The notes beneath the pieces are model-generated. The model had not been told where the DNA came from. It ran no database searches and was given only the letters and a program-made list of their open reading frames with translations. Positions 62,951 to 64,000 of a stretch of 64,000 bases of DNA are shown here, in pieces; positions within the stretch are counted from its first letter, which is position 1, and every line of letters starts with the position of its first letter. The stretch is from Pyropia haitanensis (lineage: Eukaryota > Rhodophyta > Bangiophyceae > Bangiales > Bangiaceae). The translations under genes were made by a program, and so were the position numbers. Location: the NCBI GenBank assembly GCA_008729055.1, contig SDUX01000011.1, forward strand, positions 62,001 through 126,000, in the 5' to 3' direction.

Positions 62951-63718
62951 ATGTCGGCAATGGCGGGCCCGGCGGGGGCTTCCGCCGGCGGCGCCGCTTT
63001 CTCCGGCGGCACCCCTGCGGCGGATGCGGTCGGGGCGCCCGCCGCCGCCGCCGCCGCCGCCCCTGCTGCCGCGGCGGGGGCGGCGCCCGCGGTCGCCCCT
63101 ACCCCCGCTGCGGCGGCGGGCCCCGGTTCCCACGGCATCGTGCCGCAGATTCAAAACGTGGTCGCGACCACCAACCTGGGCGTGTCCCTCGAGCTCAAGA
63201 CCATTGCCATGCAAGCCCGCAACGCCGAGTACAACCCCAAGCGGTTCGCGGCGGTGGTGATGCGCATCCGGGAGCCCAAGACGACCGCCCTCATCTTCTC
63301 GTCTGGCAAGATTGTGGTGACGGGCGCCAAGAGCGAGGACGCGTCCAAGCTCGCGTCGCGCAAGTACGCGCGGATCATTCAAAAGCTCGGCTACGCGTCG
63401 GCCCGCTTCACCGAGTTTAAGGTCCAAAACATTGTCGCGTCGTGCGACGTCAACTTTCCCGTCCGCCTCGAGGGACTCTCCCACGGTCACCACATGTTTT
63501 GCTCGTACGAGCCGGAGCTCTTCCCGGGCCTCATCTACCGGATGATCAACCCAAAGATTGTGCTGCTCATCTTTGTGTCGGGCAAGGTGGTGCTGACCGG
63601 CGCCAAGCTCCGGCAGGAGATCTACGATGCGTTCAACAACATCTACCACGTGCTGCTGCAGTTCCGCAAGCCGCGGCCCAACGCGGCGCCGGCAGTAGCG
63701 GCACCACCGGCGGCATGA
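62951..63718 (+). CDS. TBP: TATA-box-binding protein (TBP)
   Basis: The ATG at 62951 gives a 255-residue intronless protein. The first 62 residues ([20 protein letters not shown] and onwards) are an Ala/Gly/Pro-rich variable region. The saddle-shaped core follows as two repeats: [51 protein letters not shown]; then [34 protein letters not shown] and [11 protein letters not shown]. The two Asn residues in IQN and VQN and the four DNA-kinking Phe (KRF, LIF, ELF, LIF) are conserved. The protein nucleates transcription complexes for all three nuclear RNA polymerases. A short C-terminal extension, [14 protein letters not shown], exceeds the usual end of the core. Identification is very secure. Confidence 0.97.
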   Translation: MSAMAGPAGASAGGAAFSGGTPAADAVGAPAAAAAAAPAAAAGAAPAVAPTPAAAAGPGSHGIVPQIQNVVATTNLGVSLELKTIAMQARNAEYNPKRFAAVVMRIREPKTTALIFSSGKIVVTGAKSEDASKLASRKYARIIQKLGYASARFTEFKVQNIVASCDVNFPVRLEGLSHGHHMFCSYEPELFPGLIYRMINPKIVLLIFVSGKVVLTGAKLRQEIYDAFNNIYHVLLQFRKPRPNAAPAVAAPPAA

Positions 63719-64000
63719 GTGCGGGATGGGCGGGGGGTGGGGGGCATGGCCAGATGGTTTGTATAGGGCCCCTCTTGTTTCGTTCTTCTCTCGTTCTCCC
63801 TTTTTGGTGGTGCTTCTCTTGTGTACGGTTTCTTTTTTTAATCTTATCTGGTGTGTTGTCTCGCGCGTTGCCGCAATGCGGTGACCCAGGAGGCTATTCT
63901 CGCGAAGTGCCCATTGTAATGCCCACCACACTCACACACACCCGTCCAGTGGCGACCGCTTCATAACGTGACGAGCAGTCGTCCAGGCTCCCGCGCGTTC
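63719..64000. other. 3' region of the TBP gene
   Basis: T-rich DNA (63770-63850) consistent with a 3' UTR. No further gene is visible before the window ends. Confidence 0.4.

Overview
The window reads as nuclear DNA of a photosynthetic eukaryote, most likely a bangiophyte red alga (Porphyra/Pyropia type). This is inferred, not proven. The DNA is extremely GC-rich and full of poly-C/poly-G and CCG/GGC runs. Genes are separate transcription units with 0-2 GT..AG introns. Recognisable eukaryotic genes include TBP, a MAP kinase, mitochondrial NAD-malic enzyme, GH47 mannosidases, an SPX protein and an Rpl4 chaperone. Several predicted plastid proteins share an N-terminal A-F-x(1-2)-P motif, and there is a thylakoid-lumen precursor.

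Layout, left to right. 1.7-10.5 kb: an Ala-rich plastid-type protein, a two-exon DUF427 protein and a membrane-anchored zincin metalloprotease. 10.5-14.9 kb: homopolymer-rich DNA with one weak gene candidate. 15.0-17.1 kb: an SPX-Nudix fusion. 20.5-25.7 kb: an ACL4-like Rpl4 chaperone, a small secreted-like protein and a 913-residue LEA-like repeat protein. 26.3-44.3 kb: three GH47 alpha-mannosidase genes on the minus strand. Two of them lie in a 3.8 kb direct segmental duplication. Between and beside them are an EgtD-family amino-acid N-methyltransferase, a truncated gene and a HARE-HTH chromatin protein. 46.7-54.9 kb: a TDY MAP kinase, a plastid two-TM protein and NAD-malic enzyme. 55-62 kb: a less GC-rich, repeat-rich stretch with MITE-like elements, a BED-like zinc-finger exon, a lumen protein, a tRNA-Glu with an enlarged D-arm and a small plastid-type protein. 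62.9-63.7 kb: TBP.

The genes do not form one pathway. The main points of interest are these. (1) Many homology-supported reading frames break at G/C homopolymers, always in the +1 sense per run; this is either consensus under-calling or real slippage. (2) A Nudix box fused to an intact SPX domain has lost key glutamates. (3) An EgtD-like enzyme lacks the glutamate that reads histidine. (4) A tRNA-Glu gene carries about 10 extra nucleotides in its D-loop. (5) A GH47 gene was recently duplicated, and one copy has an early 1-nt insertion. Splice sites, starts and frame joins were read by eye and need transcript support.
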